DNA from: a virus
Virus record (IMG/VR): IMGVR_UViG_3300017759_000044
Location: 1-29,300 of that record
Direction: 5' to 3' (one strand)
DNA length: 29,300 nt
This document shows positions 12,444-20,286 of this stretch, in pieces. The notes under the pieces are model-generated. The model was not told where the DNA came from, did not search any database, and worked only from the letters and a program-made list of their open reading frames with translations. A program made the position numbers and the translations under genes. The number at the start of each line of letters is the position of its first letter. Position 1 is the stretch's first letter.

Positions 12444-13430
12444 ATGTACCGATCAGATAACAATCTATTAAAAAATTTATTAAAACGTAATCGATACGTG
12501 CTTGGAGATACCGCCGTCTTACCAGAAATGTTAAATCAAGCCTACAAGCTTCCGTTTATAAGTATGCCAATGCAGGAAATGGAAAAAGTAAAAGACGAAA
12601 TGGGGCCATTAGCAGTACAACAAAGCTATCCAAGCAACAGTTATGAGCCAGTCTTTGATGAGTGCGTTCTTCATTACGAACATTTAGTGGAACTCCGTAC
12701 AGATGTTGATGTTGGTATGGAATATGCTGAATGTTGGGGAGCTATTTTTAACATCGACAATCCTTTTATTAAAAAACTTCCAGATTATCCATCTTCAGAA
12801 TCAATACATAAGATGTTTGCAGAAACAAAAGTCATATGGGAAACAGTGAAATTTATTTATCACATTGTTAGATACGAAAAAACTGACCGTTATATTTTTA
12901 TTTGGTCAGGATGGGTGGGCGCTGAAGAGGGTGGAAAAACGATGCGTACATTACCAACAAGATCAGCAGAAGCATACTGGCGATCAAAAGATACGATAAA
13001 AAATTTAGACGAGGGACTGCAATCCCACGTAGCAAATACACTAGGTTTTCTACATTACGTTTTTCTTTACTCAAAATATGGTGAAAAACATGCTGTAGAG
13101 AAAGTGTCAAGCAAAGCAAAGCCCAGAAAAATAAATTCTCTTAATGTCAAAAGACCTTGGAATACAGCAACAGGCCCACACATATTATTTTTGGATCGAC
13201 TGCCGACAAAACAAAAAGAACAATGCGAAAACACAGGAAGCAGTAAAAAACCACACAGGCGAAGAGGGCATTGGCGTACTCTTAATCATCCTAAGTATCG
13301 GCATCATCCGCAGTTTGGAAAAAAGATTTATGTTAAGCCCAGTTTTATTGGCCCTAACGAATCAGAATACGAAGGTAATACTTATCGTCTCATCAAACCT
13401 CTAGACGAGGTTTTCTCTGATGATGACTAA
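12444..13430 (+). CDS. Hypothetical protein with His/Arg-rich C-terminal domain
   Basis: A 328-residue protein. The N-terminal two thirds have no recognised family (helical, aromatic-rich, for example YIFIWSGWVGAEE). The C-terminus carries a basic, histidine-rich segment (KKPHRRRGHWRTLNHPKYRH, then FGKKIYVKPSFIGPNESEYEG) that resembles a short conserved module found at the ends of many phage and prophage proteins of unknown function. AAAGGATA precedes the ATG, and the strong promoter at 12384 drives it directly. Its stop is followed by a 138-bp palindrome-rich gap. Nucleic-acid binding is plausible from charge but unproven. Confidence 0.75.
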   Translation: MYRSDNNLLKNLLKRNRYVLGDTAVLPEMLNQAYKLPFISMPMQEMEKVKDEMGPLAVQQSYPSNSYEPVFDECVLHYEHLVELRTDVDVGMEYAECWGAIFNIDNPFIKKLPDYPSSESIHKMFAETKVIWETVKFIYHIVRYEKTDRYIFIWSGWVGAEEGGKTMRTLPTRSAEAYWRSKDTIKNLDEGLQSHVANTLGFLHYVFLYSKYGEKHAVEKVSSKAKPRKINSLNVKRPWNTATGPHILFLDRLPTKQKEQCENTGSSKKPHRRRGHWRTLNHPKYRHHPQFGKKIYVKPSFIGPNESEYEGNTYRLIKPLDEVFSDDD

Positions 13431-13434
13431 AGAA

Positions 13435-13464
13435 TGGAAAAGGTTGGAAAAGGTTGGAGAAGGG
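13435..13464 (+). repeat. Tandem 10-bp repeat TGGAAAAGGT x3
   Basis: Three consecutive 10-bp units begin five bases after the stop of the preceding gene, the first two identical (TGGAAAAGGT) and the third diverged (TGGAGAAGGG). The period is close to one helical turn. It directly abuts a perfect palindrome at 13464-13478. Confidence 0.65.
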
Positions 13465-13494
13465 TGGATATTATCCACTAGTCCTGACTTGTCA
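13464..13494. promoter_or_regulatory. Operator-like palindromes GTGGATA-T-TATCCAC and TGACTTGTCA
   Basis: GTGGATA and TATCCAC (13464-13478) form a perfect 15-bp dyad, and TGACTTGTCA (13485-13494) lies 6 bp further on. On the minus strand the second palindrome contains TTGACA (13495-13490), followed after 16 bp by TAATAT, a possible leftward promoter that would run antisense to the gene at 12444-13430. The density of dyads in a non-coding gap suggests a regulatory switch. Confidence 0.45.
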
Positions 13495-13517
13495 AGGTTA
13501 ATAAAACAGAATTTAAA

Positions 13518-13539
13518 AAACATAACATTTATTATGTTT
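13518..13539. repeat. AT-rich inverted repeat AAACATAA / TTATGTTT
   Basis: AAACATAA (13518-13525) and TTATGTTT (13532-13539) are perfect 8-bp complements with a 6-nt loop. The repeat lies 30 bp before the start of the 43-residue gene at 13569 and may be an operator or a weak mRNA hairpin. No T-run follows. Confidence 0.4.
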
Positions 13540-13568
13540 ACGGAACAATAATTACTTTTGGAACAAAT

Positions 13569-13700
13569 ATGGGTAGACAAGTAGAGGTAACTATAAAATT
13601 CACAGGTAGTGAAGAAGACAGCGACGATGTGCTAGAGCTGTTGAGATTGATTGCTGAAGAAATTAAGGATAAAAAAGAGGAGGATGAAGATGATTCATGA
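13569..13700 (+). CDS. Small acidic hypothetical protein (43 aa)
   Basis: An open frame of 43 codons starting ATG at 13569 and ending TGA at 13698-13700. The product begins GRQVEVTIKFTG and becomes strongly charged (EEDSDDVLELLRLIAEE, then KDKKEEDEDD), looking like a small beta strand plus an acidic helix. No clear ribosome-binding site is seen (GGAACAAAT upstream). Support comes from its fit between the regulatory gap and the next gene, whose GAGGAGG ribosome-binding site it contains and whose start it overlaps by 11 nt. No known family. Confidence 0.5.
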   Translation: MGRQVEVTIKFTGSEEDSDDVLELLRLIAEEIKDKKEEDEDDS

Positions 13701-14064
13701 CGTATCTACTATTGACTTGTTACAAGATAAACTAGACGCAAGAAGAAAAAGGTTTTTGATTTGGTTAAAAAAGAACCCAGAAGTATGGACTGAATTCGTG
13801 AAGCTGTCGTTAATGGCTATTGACAACGGCAGAAGTCACTATTCAGCTTGGCTTATCTCAGCACACATACGATGTGACAGAGAAATAAAAGCTAGTGATG
13901 GGGACTACAAGATAAGTAATGAACGGATTGGCTGGCTTGCTAGATACTTTCATCACAAGTATCCACAGCATAGAGGGTTCTACAAGACTAGGCCAATGAA
14001 AGAAGAGAAACAAATAGAAGAGTTGAAATCTAAACCACATAACGTGGTACAATTTTACAGGTAG
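13690..14064 (+). CDS. Conserved phage hypothetical protein
   Basis: A 124-residue helical protein of a type widespread in phages and prophages: WTEFVKLSLMAIDNGRSHYSAWLISAHIRC, then GDYKISNERIGWLARYFHHKYPQHRGFYKTR (residues about 35-100, quoted as SHYSAWLISAHIR and YKISNERIGWLARYF and PQHRGFYKTR). The family has a conserved aromatic/Arg pattern but no established function. The ATG at 13690 is chosen because GAGGAGG lies 6 nt upstream. An ATG at 13684 abuts that site and a TTG at 13651 has none. It is the last plus-strand gene and converges with the 2038-residue virion protein gene. Confidence 0.75.
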   Translation: MIHDVSTIDLLQDKLDARRKRFLIWLKKNPEVWTEFVKLSLMAIDNGRSHYSAWLISAHIRCDREIKASDGDYKISNERIGWLARYFHHKYPQHRGFYKTRPMKEEKQIEELKSKPHNVVQFYR

Positions 14065-14169
14065 GATGTATTTAGCGTTACGCTCATTATACTAAATCAC
14101 ATTCTATATCAGACCAACGGATTCCTTATCCGCATAGGCGCTTTAGCGGTAGCGTGGTCGATACCGCAT
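14065..14169. other. Convergent intergenic region with hairpins
   Basis: This 105-bp gap separates the ends of converging operons. It contains AGCG-TTA-CGCT near 14073, CGGAT/ATCCG (14118-14122, 14128-14132) and GCGGTA/TACCGC (14146-14151, 14162-14167, loop 10 nt). None is followed by a clear T-run on either strand, so they are at best non-canonical terminators. No gene, tRNA or hammerhead core is present. Confidence 0.45.
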
Positions 14170-17100
14170 CTACTTTGTTCTTCCCACCGTTTCATCATAC
14201 TTTCTGTTAAAACGAGCAATGGCTTGATCTTTCTGATCTTGCAGTTTCTCCTCGTTATCTTGAAGGCGTAAACGAATACCAATATCAGTAGACTCTAATA
14301 TTTTTTCTCTGACATCCGTTAATCTCTGATTTAAGCTTTTTATTCTGCGGTCAGTAGCTCTCAAAGCACTGTTCATTCGTATCGATTCGATATTGTCGGT
14401 ACGGAAATTAACTCTTTCTTGCCCCTTTAAATTATCAACGCGATTTACAATCTGCCTGATGTCATCTCTTCGATCATAATAATTTGATTGACTCTCCCTG
14501 AGATCAGCCTCTCCTTGTATCTTCCGAACAAAAGGTATCTCTCGTAATTCTATTTTCTCACCTGACCTTAACTTCCTCGCATATTCTGCTGAGCGAGTAG
14601 CAAACACCCCAGCACCGCCAGTAAAAGAATTTAAAAGATGATTCGCTACATCGGGACTTATATCAATGTTATAAAACGTGTTACCCGATTGCTGTTCATT
14701 ACCACCAGTAAATTCATTAAGAAACATAGCGGCATCTTTCATGAACTGCGGCGTACTAAGCATTCCCTTTGAGGAGTCAGGAGTAGGAGCCGCGCCCGGA
14801 AAGTCTTCTCGATATATGGGAGAACCAAAATAATTCTCATTGGCAACCAAATCAATCAGAGGCTTGGCTGCTTGAGGCGCAATCCCTTTTCCTAAAGCTA
14901 TTGCTGCGCTATCTGAGCTGGCAAACCCAAGAGGTGAAAAAGAGCCTATTGCTGCTGATGTTAAGTCACCAGTAGCTTGCAGCGGAGATTTTTGACCTAA
15001 CTCCATTTCAGCAAGATTCACACCTAGCAAATGAAAGATATTATATCCATATGGCAACGGTATCTTGTAATACTTTTCTGCCGACTCTTCAAAAGGAATG
15101 CCTAAGATTTTAGCTGCTGGCTCAAACACATCCTTCATAATAATAATATTTCTTTCTTTCTCGTAATCAGGAATATTATCGTAGTACGATCTACCGCCAT
15201 CATCTTCTTCGTCGCTAAAACTCTCGTTTAAATATGTGATTAAAGCGCCAAATCCTGTCATCGCTGTCATCATTCCTAATTTCTTTTTAGATGACATCCC
15301 TCTTGCGAAGTTAGCTGTTCCCTGAACAGATGCATTAAAGAAAAGGTATGCAGCATTTAACCCCTCGCCCATATTGCCCTTCCTGTTGAAGTTAACAGTC
15401 AGGTTTTTAGCAAGTGTCGCGGCTCTAGCATTAGCTTCTGCTGGGCTAATTCCAGCATCAATTAAAGACTTTCTAGCCTGCTTAAACACAGCAAATCTAA
15501 CGCCGTTTTCTACCGCCCCATTAACGTCACCAACAAAACCAGTAAAGGCATCCATTCTTTTTTTAGCTGAACCTTTGAACGTACCAGTAGCCATCTCGTC
15601 AAGAGCAGCTATATCCTTAGCTGTCTCAGCAGGGCTTCTAGCATAAAAGAAGTCAGTCTTAGCGCCAGACTCAAGGTAGGTGTCCCAGATTTTTTGAGTC
15701 TCTGCATCGAGATTTTTATTTCTTAGCCCTTTAAAAACCTGTCTAACACTTGGCAAAGTGTCTTTTAAAATGGCTTTTTTAAGTCCTTTTATATCTACAG
15801 CTTTACCACCAGCCATTGATTCCTCGCCAACTATGTTAGCAAGCGCCGTTTGTATATCTCTGGTGAAGTTACTGATGACAAACTCTGGGTTGTAGCTTGT
15901 ATTCACAGCCGACAAAAACCTGTTAAGACCACGGAATACTTGAAGTATTGCGCTGCTGGACTGAGCGTCCATGCCAAGTAGGGCTTCGCTTAAACGCCTA
16001 TCGTACAAGACCATGTTACGTTGAACACCGTCTTGCTTGAATCCTATTGCAGTCTTTCCTTTTGGAATTGCTTCACCAATGCCAAGAACCTCCCAATATT
16101 CAGGATTTGGGTTATTCTCTATTAGGTTAAACAGCCTTTCACCAAACTCTTTGTTTTTGACACCACGTACTATTGCACCCTGCCTTGCGGCGTAAGCGTT
16201 GGCTAACGGATCAAAAGCCTGAGAACCAGTTCTTCCTGTTATCTTCTGGCCTTCTTTACCTTTAGTGCTAAGGTTATTAACGCTTGTCCTACGCCCTACG
16301 TTTTGATCAACCTCTTCCTTTAAGCTTAAAGGAGCTTCTGGGTTCTCTGCCTTACCTCGCATTGGCACATAGTATTTAAACTTGTCTGATAAACTATCGA
16401 ATTCTTTCTGACTAATTAGTCCGTATTTTAACTCGTCATCAAGAGAAGCCTGATTGATTGCATCAAAGTCAGCAGCAACGTTTAACATGTCAGCAGCAAG
16501 ACTGTTGCCGCCAACCCAGTCTTTAGCGGTGTCGTCCCAGCGAAGACCAAACTCTTTCGCCATGACATCTTTTACATAAGCATCAGTGAGTCTTACGCCA
16601 TTGAGAGTTCCAGTACCGCCGTCTGTTAAATCTGGATTGTATGAGTTAGTTCCTTCATTAGCCTGATTTCTTGCCCGAACAAATTCATTGCGCTCCATCG
16701 CATGTCTTAATATCAAGAAGTCATTTAGCTCTTGTCGTGTGATGCCCTTGTCATTTAACTTTACCAATAATGGCTTAATAACTTTTTCTTGCAGCTTGCG
16801 GAATTCATTGCCAACCTTGCCTGTTATTGACTCTATACCGTCATAAGCTGACTCAAGAGTAGGGAGCGAATCTATTCCTGCTTTTTTAGCTATACCCTGC
16901 TCTACTCTTTTCAAATCAAGGAACTTGTCTTGTACGTTAAATACAAGAGTGTCAAATTTACCTTTAGCCTTACTCCAACCGCCAGCTTGTGTGGGTGGCT
17001 GAGTAACCTCGTTAACAGCATTTGATCCAGCGACACCTCCAGCTTGACTTGCGACTACTTCAGCAGTTGCTTGCGACATACCATTATTAGTTAAAAAATC

Positions 17101-20100
17101 TAAAGCAGCCCTTTGAGCATCGGCAACATCTTGAGCAGCTTGGGACTGAGTAATTTCTGGTTCTGACCTTATCTTTGATTTGTCAGCAGCAATAGCATTC
17201 ACCGGGCGTTTTTCGGGCTGAGCCGCTTGTTCACCGGGTTGATTTGTAGCTATTGACTTGTCAGCAGATACTTCTGGGGCAGGTAGCGCAAGAGGAGATT
17301 CTAATGCTTGGTCTTGTAGTTGGACGGCATCATCATAATCCTGAACTAATGGAACTTCAGTAGCTTCACCGTAATAGAAAGGGTCATGAATAAAAAAATA
17401 TATCTCAGGCTCACCGTTACTGAATTTATTAAACATCTGCTTGTCCCAGTTGGGAGGAGCAAACTCGTCATTCCAAGGAAGCCTAGCAACAGGACGAAAC
17501 CCTACCCTGCTGTATATCTTTGGCAGATAGGTATTAAAAGCATCTAGTTTTTTACCACCAGCTTGAACCGCTGCTTGTAAGAGCGCATAAGAACCGCCCT
17601 TTGGTTCAGACTCACTAGCAAACACAGCAACGATATCGCCATCTGGTTTGATAGCAAATCCACTGCCGTTAGGAGTTCTAAATAGTCTGTATTTGGAAAG
17701 CTCGCTAGGAGATTTTATTTCTACTTGGGCAGCAAATTTGTGCCCACTCATAGCCGCAGTCATGTCGTTATGATAGTTGTCTGCTTCTAGCTCAGCATCC
17801 ACCTCAAAGACTTGAGGTAACGACAAGCCTGTATCTTGATAGCGCCCAGCGTTTTCGGCAGAGTCAAGCTCTAAAAGCCCATCTCGTCCATCATTTCGGC
17901 TAATTCTTCTTTTGTAAGGGCCGGATTCTCTGCCATAACTTCGTCGTATATAGGCGCTCTCACTTCCTCCAGCTTCTGAGTCTGAGTAAGGTCTTGCTGC
18001 TTGGTCACGCCTGAAGTTTTTAATGAACTCTGATCTTTGTTTACTTGTTTCACTTTCTAAATCTCCTGTGTCTGGTGTAACTATATCAGTGTCCTGTGTA
18101 ACTTGTAAAGAACCCGTGCCTTTGTAAAGAGGTAATTTAGTAGGCTCAGCAAAGTCAGATAGCTGATTTACTTTTTGATACAGAACACGCCTGTCTCCAG
18201 CAGTCATTGTTCGATAACTGCCAGCCCCAGTAAAAGACTTTATGAGAGGCTGCATTTCCTTTGATCGTACAGAAGAGATAATGTTTTTTTGCTCAAAAAG
18301 CTCGTTAAGCTTTTCCAAAGATACTTGTTTAGGAGCGCCTTCAGCGAACTTGTAAACACCTTGCCTCAGCAATGTTTTTGCTTTTCTAGGAGAGCCTTTT
18401 TCTCGTTTAGATATAGGCACTGAGGTTCCTGATATAGAGGCAAGATACTCGATCTCTGGTGTTATTTCAGGCTGAGGATTGGCTAGGTTGCCAAAATTTT
18501 TCCCTAATATTCTTCTGGCTTCTGCCATTGTAAAAGTGCTTTTCTCAGACTGTCCTTTATCCCTACGCTTCATGTTTTCTTTTTGCGTAGGAGTCAACAG
18601 ACGCATTTTTTCAGCATTGCTTCTTGCTCGATTTGCTGGAGCGCCTTGAGTTAAATAGTACTCTGCTTGATCTAAAGGAAGTTTTTCTATTGCCCGTCTA
18701 CGTCGGTCTGTTAGCACTGACTCGTCAGTATTAGCATCAGCCGCGTAATTTATTTCCGCAGCCGTGACTTCATTGAATCGAGGGTTAAGGACACGACTAC
18801 CTATTGCAAGGTAGTTGCGTAAAGTGGAGGGGTTTTCTCTGGATAATCCGCTTTCGTTAACGCTATTGTTTGCATCTCTTACAGACCGCTGATCTTTTTT
18901 TGTTTGATTTAACCTAAACGCTAATTGTCTAGCTGTCTCAGCTCCTGTTATAGGCGCACCATACGCCTTCTGATCACTGCCTATTATCTGAAACCCTCTG
19001 CCATCAGCCGTAGGCTCTGAAACAAAGGTTATCTCTTGGTCTGGATTTGTCTGACGTACAATTCGACTAGCTTCGGTCTGCATGTCACGAATATTTAGAT
19101 CGCGAGCTGGAAGCTGTACCTCTACTTCTTCTTCAATTTCTACGGGTGATGGATCGGGACTTAGACCTACTCCTGAAAAGTCATCAGGTAAATCAGTTGT
19201 GTCGTACTCAGGAGCAAGAAGATCACCGACTGAATCTTGTATCGCTAATTCTTCGTTTTCTTTCTTTTCAAGTAACTCAGCCTGACGCTCATTAGAAAGT
19301 CTATTTCTTCTACTAGTATAAGTACCTACGCCACCACCAAGTAATAGTCCTGCACCGCCCTCAAAAACACTTTGCCCAACAACACCTTCCATTAGATCAA
19401 CATCAAAGCCCTCTCTCTGCCTAGAGATATTGGCTGCAAACTTTTCTTGACCAGCTTGCACAGCTTCAGGAATTGACTCAGCTACAGCGCCACCAACTAT
19501 AGTTTTAATACCTACAGGCAATGCAGCTTCTTGACCAACCTTTCGAGTTATTAGATTGGTGATTCCTCTCTCTATACCGAGTCTGCCAGCAGCAGCGCCG
19601 AGGACACCGCCCAAAGCAATTTGATCTAGGTTTTCTCCTGTATAAGCTTGAGCCTGCTCAGCGATTTCACGAGCCTGCTCTGGGTCAACGCCTTGATTTA
19701 TGTACTCCCGCTCGACAGCATCAAAGATTGTACCTTTAACAAGGCCAGTACCAGTTGTTGCACCAAGAGCTAAAGCTGGAGTAGCGGCTCCACCAGTAAG
19801 CACACTAGCTGCAATAAAAGGCACAGCAGTACCACCAAACTGAGCAAGAGTATCAACAGGGGCTACAGTTAATGCTTTTAGTCCTGCTTTAACCTGTTCG
19901 CCAAAGCCTTTGTCTTCTGCGTCTGCAAATATTTCAGCGATCTCTTCTTGCTGTTGTCGAGAGCCTGCTGATATCAAAGAGCCAAGATAGTCTTCAACAC
20001 CCATCAATGTGTTTGCTACTGGGTTGTCAGCACCAAAAGCTTGAGTCCCCATACGAAACAGTTGGGTTGCGCCTTGTGCTGCAAATACTGGGACATCTAA

Positions 20101-20286
20101 CGCTTCACGGAAAAGGCCAGTGTCTTCGCTTTCGCTTTTCTCGACAAGGGCTTGAGCGATTTGTGAATAGGAAAACCCATCTTGCACTGCCAAACCAACA
20201 TTGAAGCCCCTTTTTTCCCCAAGGACTTCAGCTATCTGCTGATCAGTAAAACCGTCTTGTTTAGCTAGTGCGTAATTAAAACCCAT
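14170..20286 (-). CDS. Giant polyvalent internal virion protein with LPD38-like domain
   Basis: A 2038-residue protein. It opens with two short repeats (GFNYALAKQDGFTDQQIAEVL and GFNVGLAVQDGFSYSQIAQAL-type, each about 21 residues, overlapping residues 2-48). Next comes a long Ala/Gly-rich, partly hydrophobic region (about 140-330), then charged low-complexity linkers. A GNAT-like segment follows at about 855-960, where YRLFRTPNGSGFAIKPDG is followed by IYSRVGFRPVARLPWNDEF. Around 1460-1475 the sequence YNPEFVISNFTRDI matches the 'large polyvalent protein associated domain 38' (LPD38) pattern. Such proteins are packaged in the capsid and ejected with DNA. It is the last gene of the late leftward operon, and its ATG overlaps the previous stop (TAATG). 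Confidence 0.82.
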   Translation of the reverse strand: MGFNYALAKQDGFTDQQIAEVLGEKRGFNVGLAVQDGFSYSQIAQALVEKSESEDTGLFREALDVPVFAAQGATQLFRMGTQAFGADNPVANTLMGVEDYLGSLISAGSRQQQEEIAEIFADAEDKGFGEQVKAGLKALTVAPVDTLAQFGGTAVPFIAASVLTGGAATPALALGATTGTGLVKGTIFDAVEREYINQGVDPEQAREIAEQAQAYTGENLDQIALGGVLGAAAGRLGIERGITNLITRKVGQEAALPVGIKTIVGGAVAESIPEAVQAGQEKFAANISRQREGFDVDLMEGVVGQSVFEGGAGLLLGGGVGTYTSRRNRLSNERQAELLEKKENEELAIQDSVGDLLAPEYDTTDLPDDFSGVGLSPDPSPVEIEEEVEVQLPARDLNIRDMQTEASRIVRQTNPDQEITFVSEPTADGRGFQIIGSDQKAYGAPITGAETARQLAFRLNQTKKDQRSVRDANNSVNESGLSRENPSTLRNYLAIGSRVLNPRFNEVTAAEINYAADANTDESVLTDRRRRAIEKLPLDQAEYYLTQGAPANRARSNAEKMRLLTPTQKENMKRRDKGQSEKSTFTMAEARRILGKNFGNLANPQPEITPEIEYLASISGTSVPISKREKGSPRKAKTLLRQGVYKFAEGAPKQVSLEKLNELFEQKNIISSVRSKEMQPLIKSFTGAGSYRTMTAGDRRVLYQKVNQLSDFAEPTKLPLYKGTGSLQVTQDTDIVTPDTGDLESETSKQRSEFIKNFRRDQAARPYSDSEAGGSESAYIRRSYGRESGPYKRRISRNDGRDGLLELDSAENAGRYQDTGLSLPQVFEVDAELEADNYHNDMTAAMSGHKFAAQVEIKSPSELSKYRLFRTPNGSGFAIKPDGDIVAVFASESEPKGGSYALLQAAVQAGGKKLDAFNTYLPKIYSRVGFRPVARLPWNDEFAPPNWDKQMFNKFSNGEPEIYFFIHDPFYYGEATEVPLVQDYDDAVQLQDQALESPLALPAPEVSADKSIATNQPGEQAAQPEKRPVNAIAADKSKIRSEPEITQSQAAQDVADAQRAALDFLTNNGMSQATAEVVASQAGGVAGSNAVNEVTQPPTQAGGWSKAKGKFDTLVFNVQDKFLDLKRVEQGIAKKAGIDSLPTLESAYDGIESITGKVGNEFRKLQEKVIKPLLVKLNDKGITRQELNDFLILRHAMERNEFVRARNQANEGTNSYNPDLTDGGTGTLNGVRLTDAYVKDVMAKEFGLRWDDTAKDWVGGNSLAADMLNVAADFDAINQASLDDELKYGLISQKEFDSLSDKFKYYVPMRGKAENPEAPLSLKEEVDQNVGRRTSVNNLSTKGKEGQKITGRTGSQAFDPLANAYAARQGAIVRGVKNKEFGERLFNLIENNPNPEYWEVLGIGEAIPKGKTAIGFKQDGVQRNMVLYDRRLSEALLGMDAQSSSAILQVFRGLNRFLSAVNTSYNPEFVISNFTRDIQTALANIVGEESMAGGKAVDIKGLKKAILKDTLPSVRQVFKGLRNKNLDAETQKIWDTYLESGAKTDFFYARSPAETAKDIAALDEMATGTFKGSAKKRMDAFTGFVGDVNGAVENGVRFAVFKQARKSLIDAGISPAEANARAATLAKNLTVNFNRKGNMGEGLNAAYLFFNASVQGTANFARGMSSKKKLGMMTAMTGFGALITYLNESFSDEEDDGGRSYYDNIPDYEKERNIIIMKDVFEPAAKILGIPFEESAEKYYKIPLPYGYNIFHLLGVNLAEMELGQKSPLQATGDLTSAAIGSFSPLGFASSDSAAIALGKGIAPQAAKPLIDLVANENYFGSPIYREDFPGAAPTPDSSKGMLSTPQFMKDAAMFLNEFTGGNEQQSGNTFYNIDISPDVANHLLNSFTGGAGVFATRSAEYARKLRSGEKIELREIPFVRKIQGEADLRESQSNYYDRRDDIRQIVNRVDNLKGQERVNFRTDNIESIRMNSALRATDRRIKSLNQRLTDVREKILESTDIGIRLRLQDNEEKLQDQKDQAIARFNRKYDETVGRTK

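Noticed and set aside
13420-13450. CTGATGA followed by GAAAA at the end of the 328-residue gene, considered as a third hammerhead
   Set aside because: No stem II, stem III or stem I pairing can be drawn.
14065-14169. Terminator or ribozyme between converging operons
   Set aside because: Hairpins exist but lack T-runs, and no hammerhead core is present on either strand.
17871-18053. 60-codon minus-strand frame in the 2038-residue protein gene
   Set aside because: Fully inside the longer well-supported frame on the same strand, with no separate ribosome-binding site.
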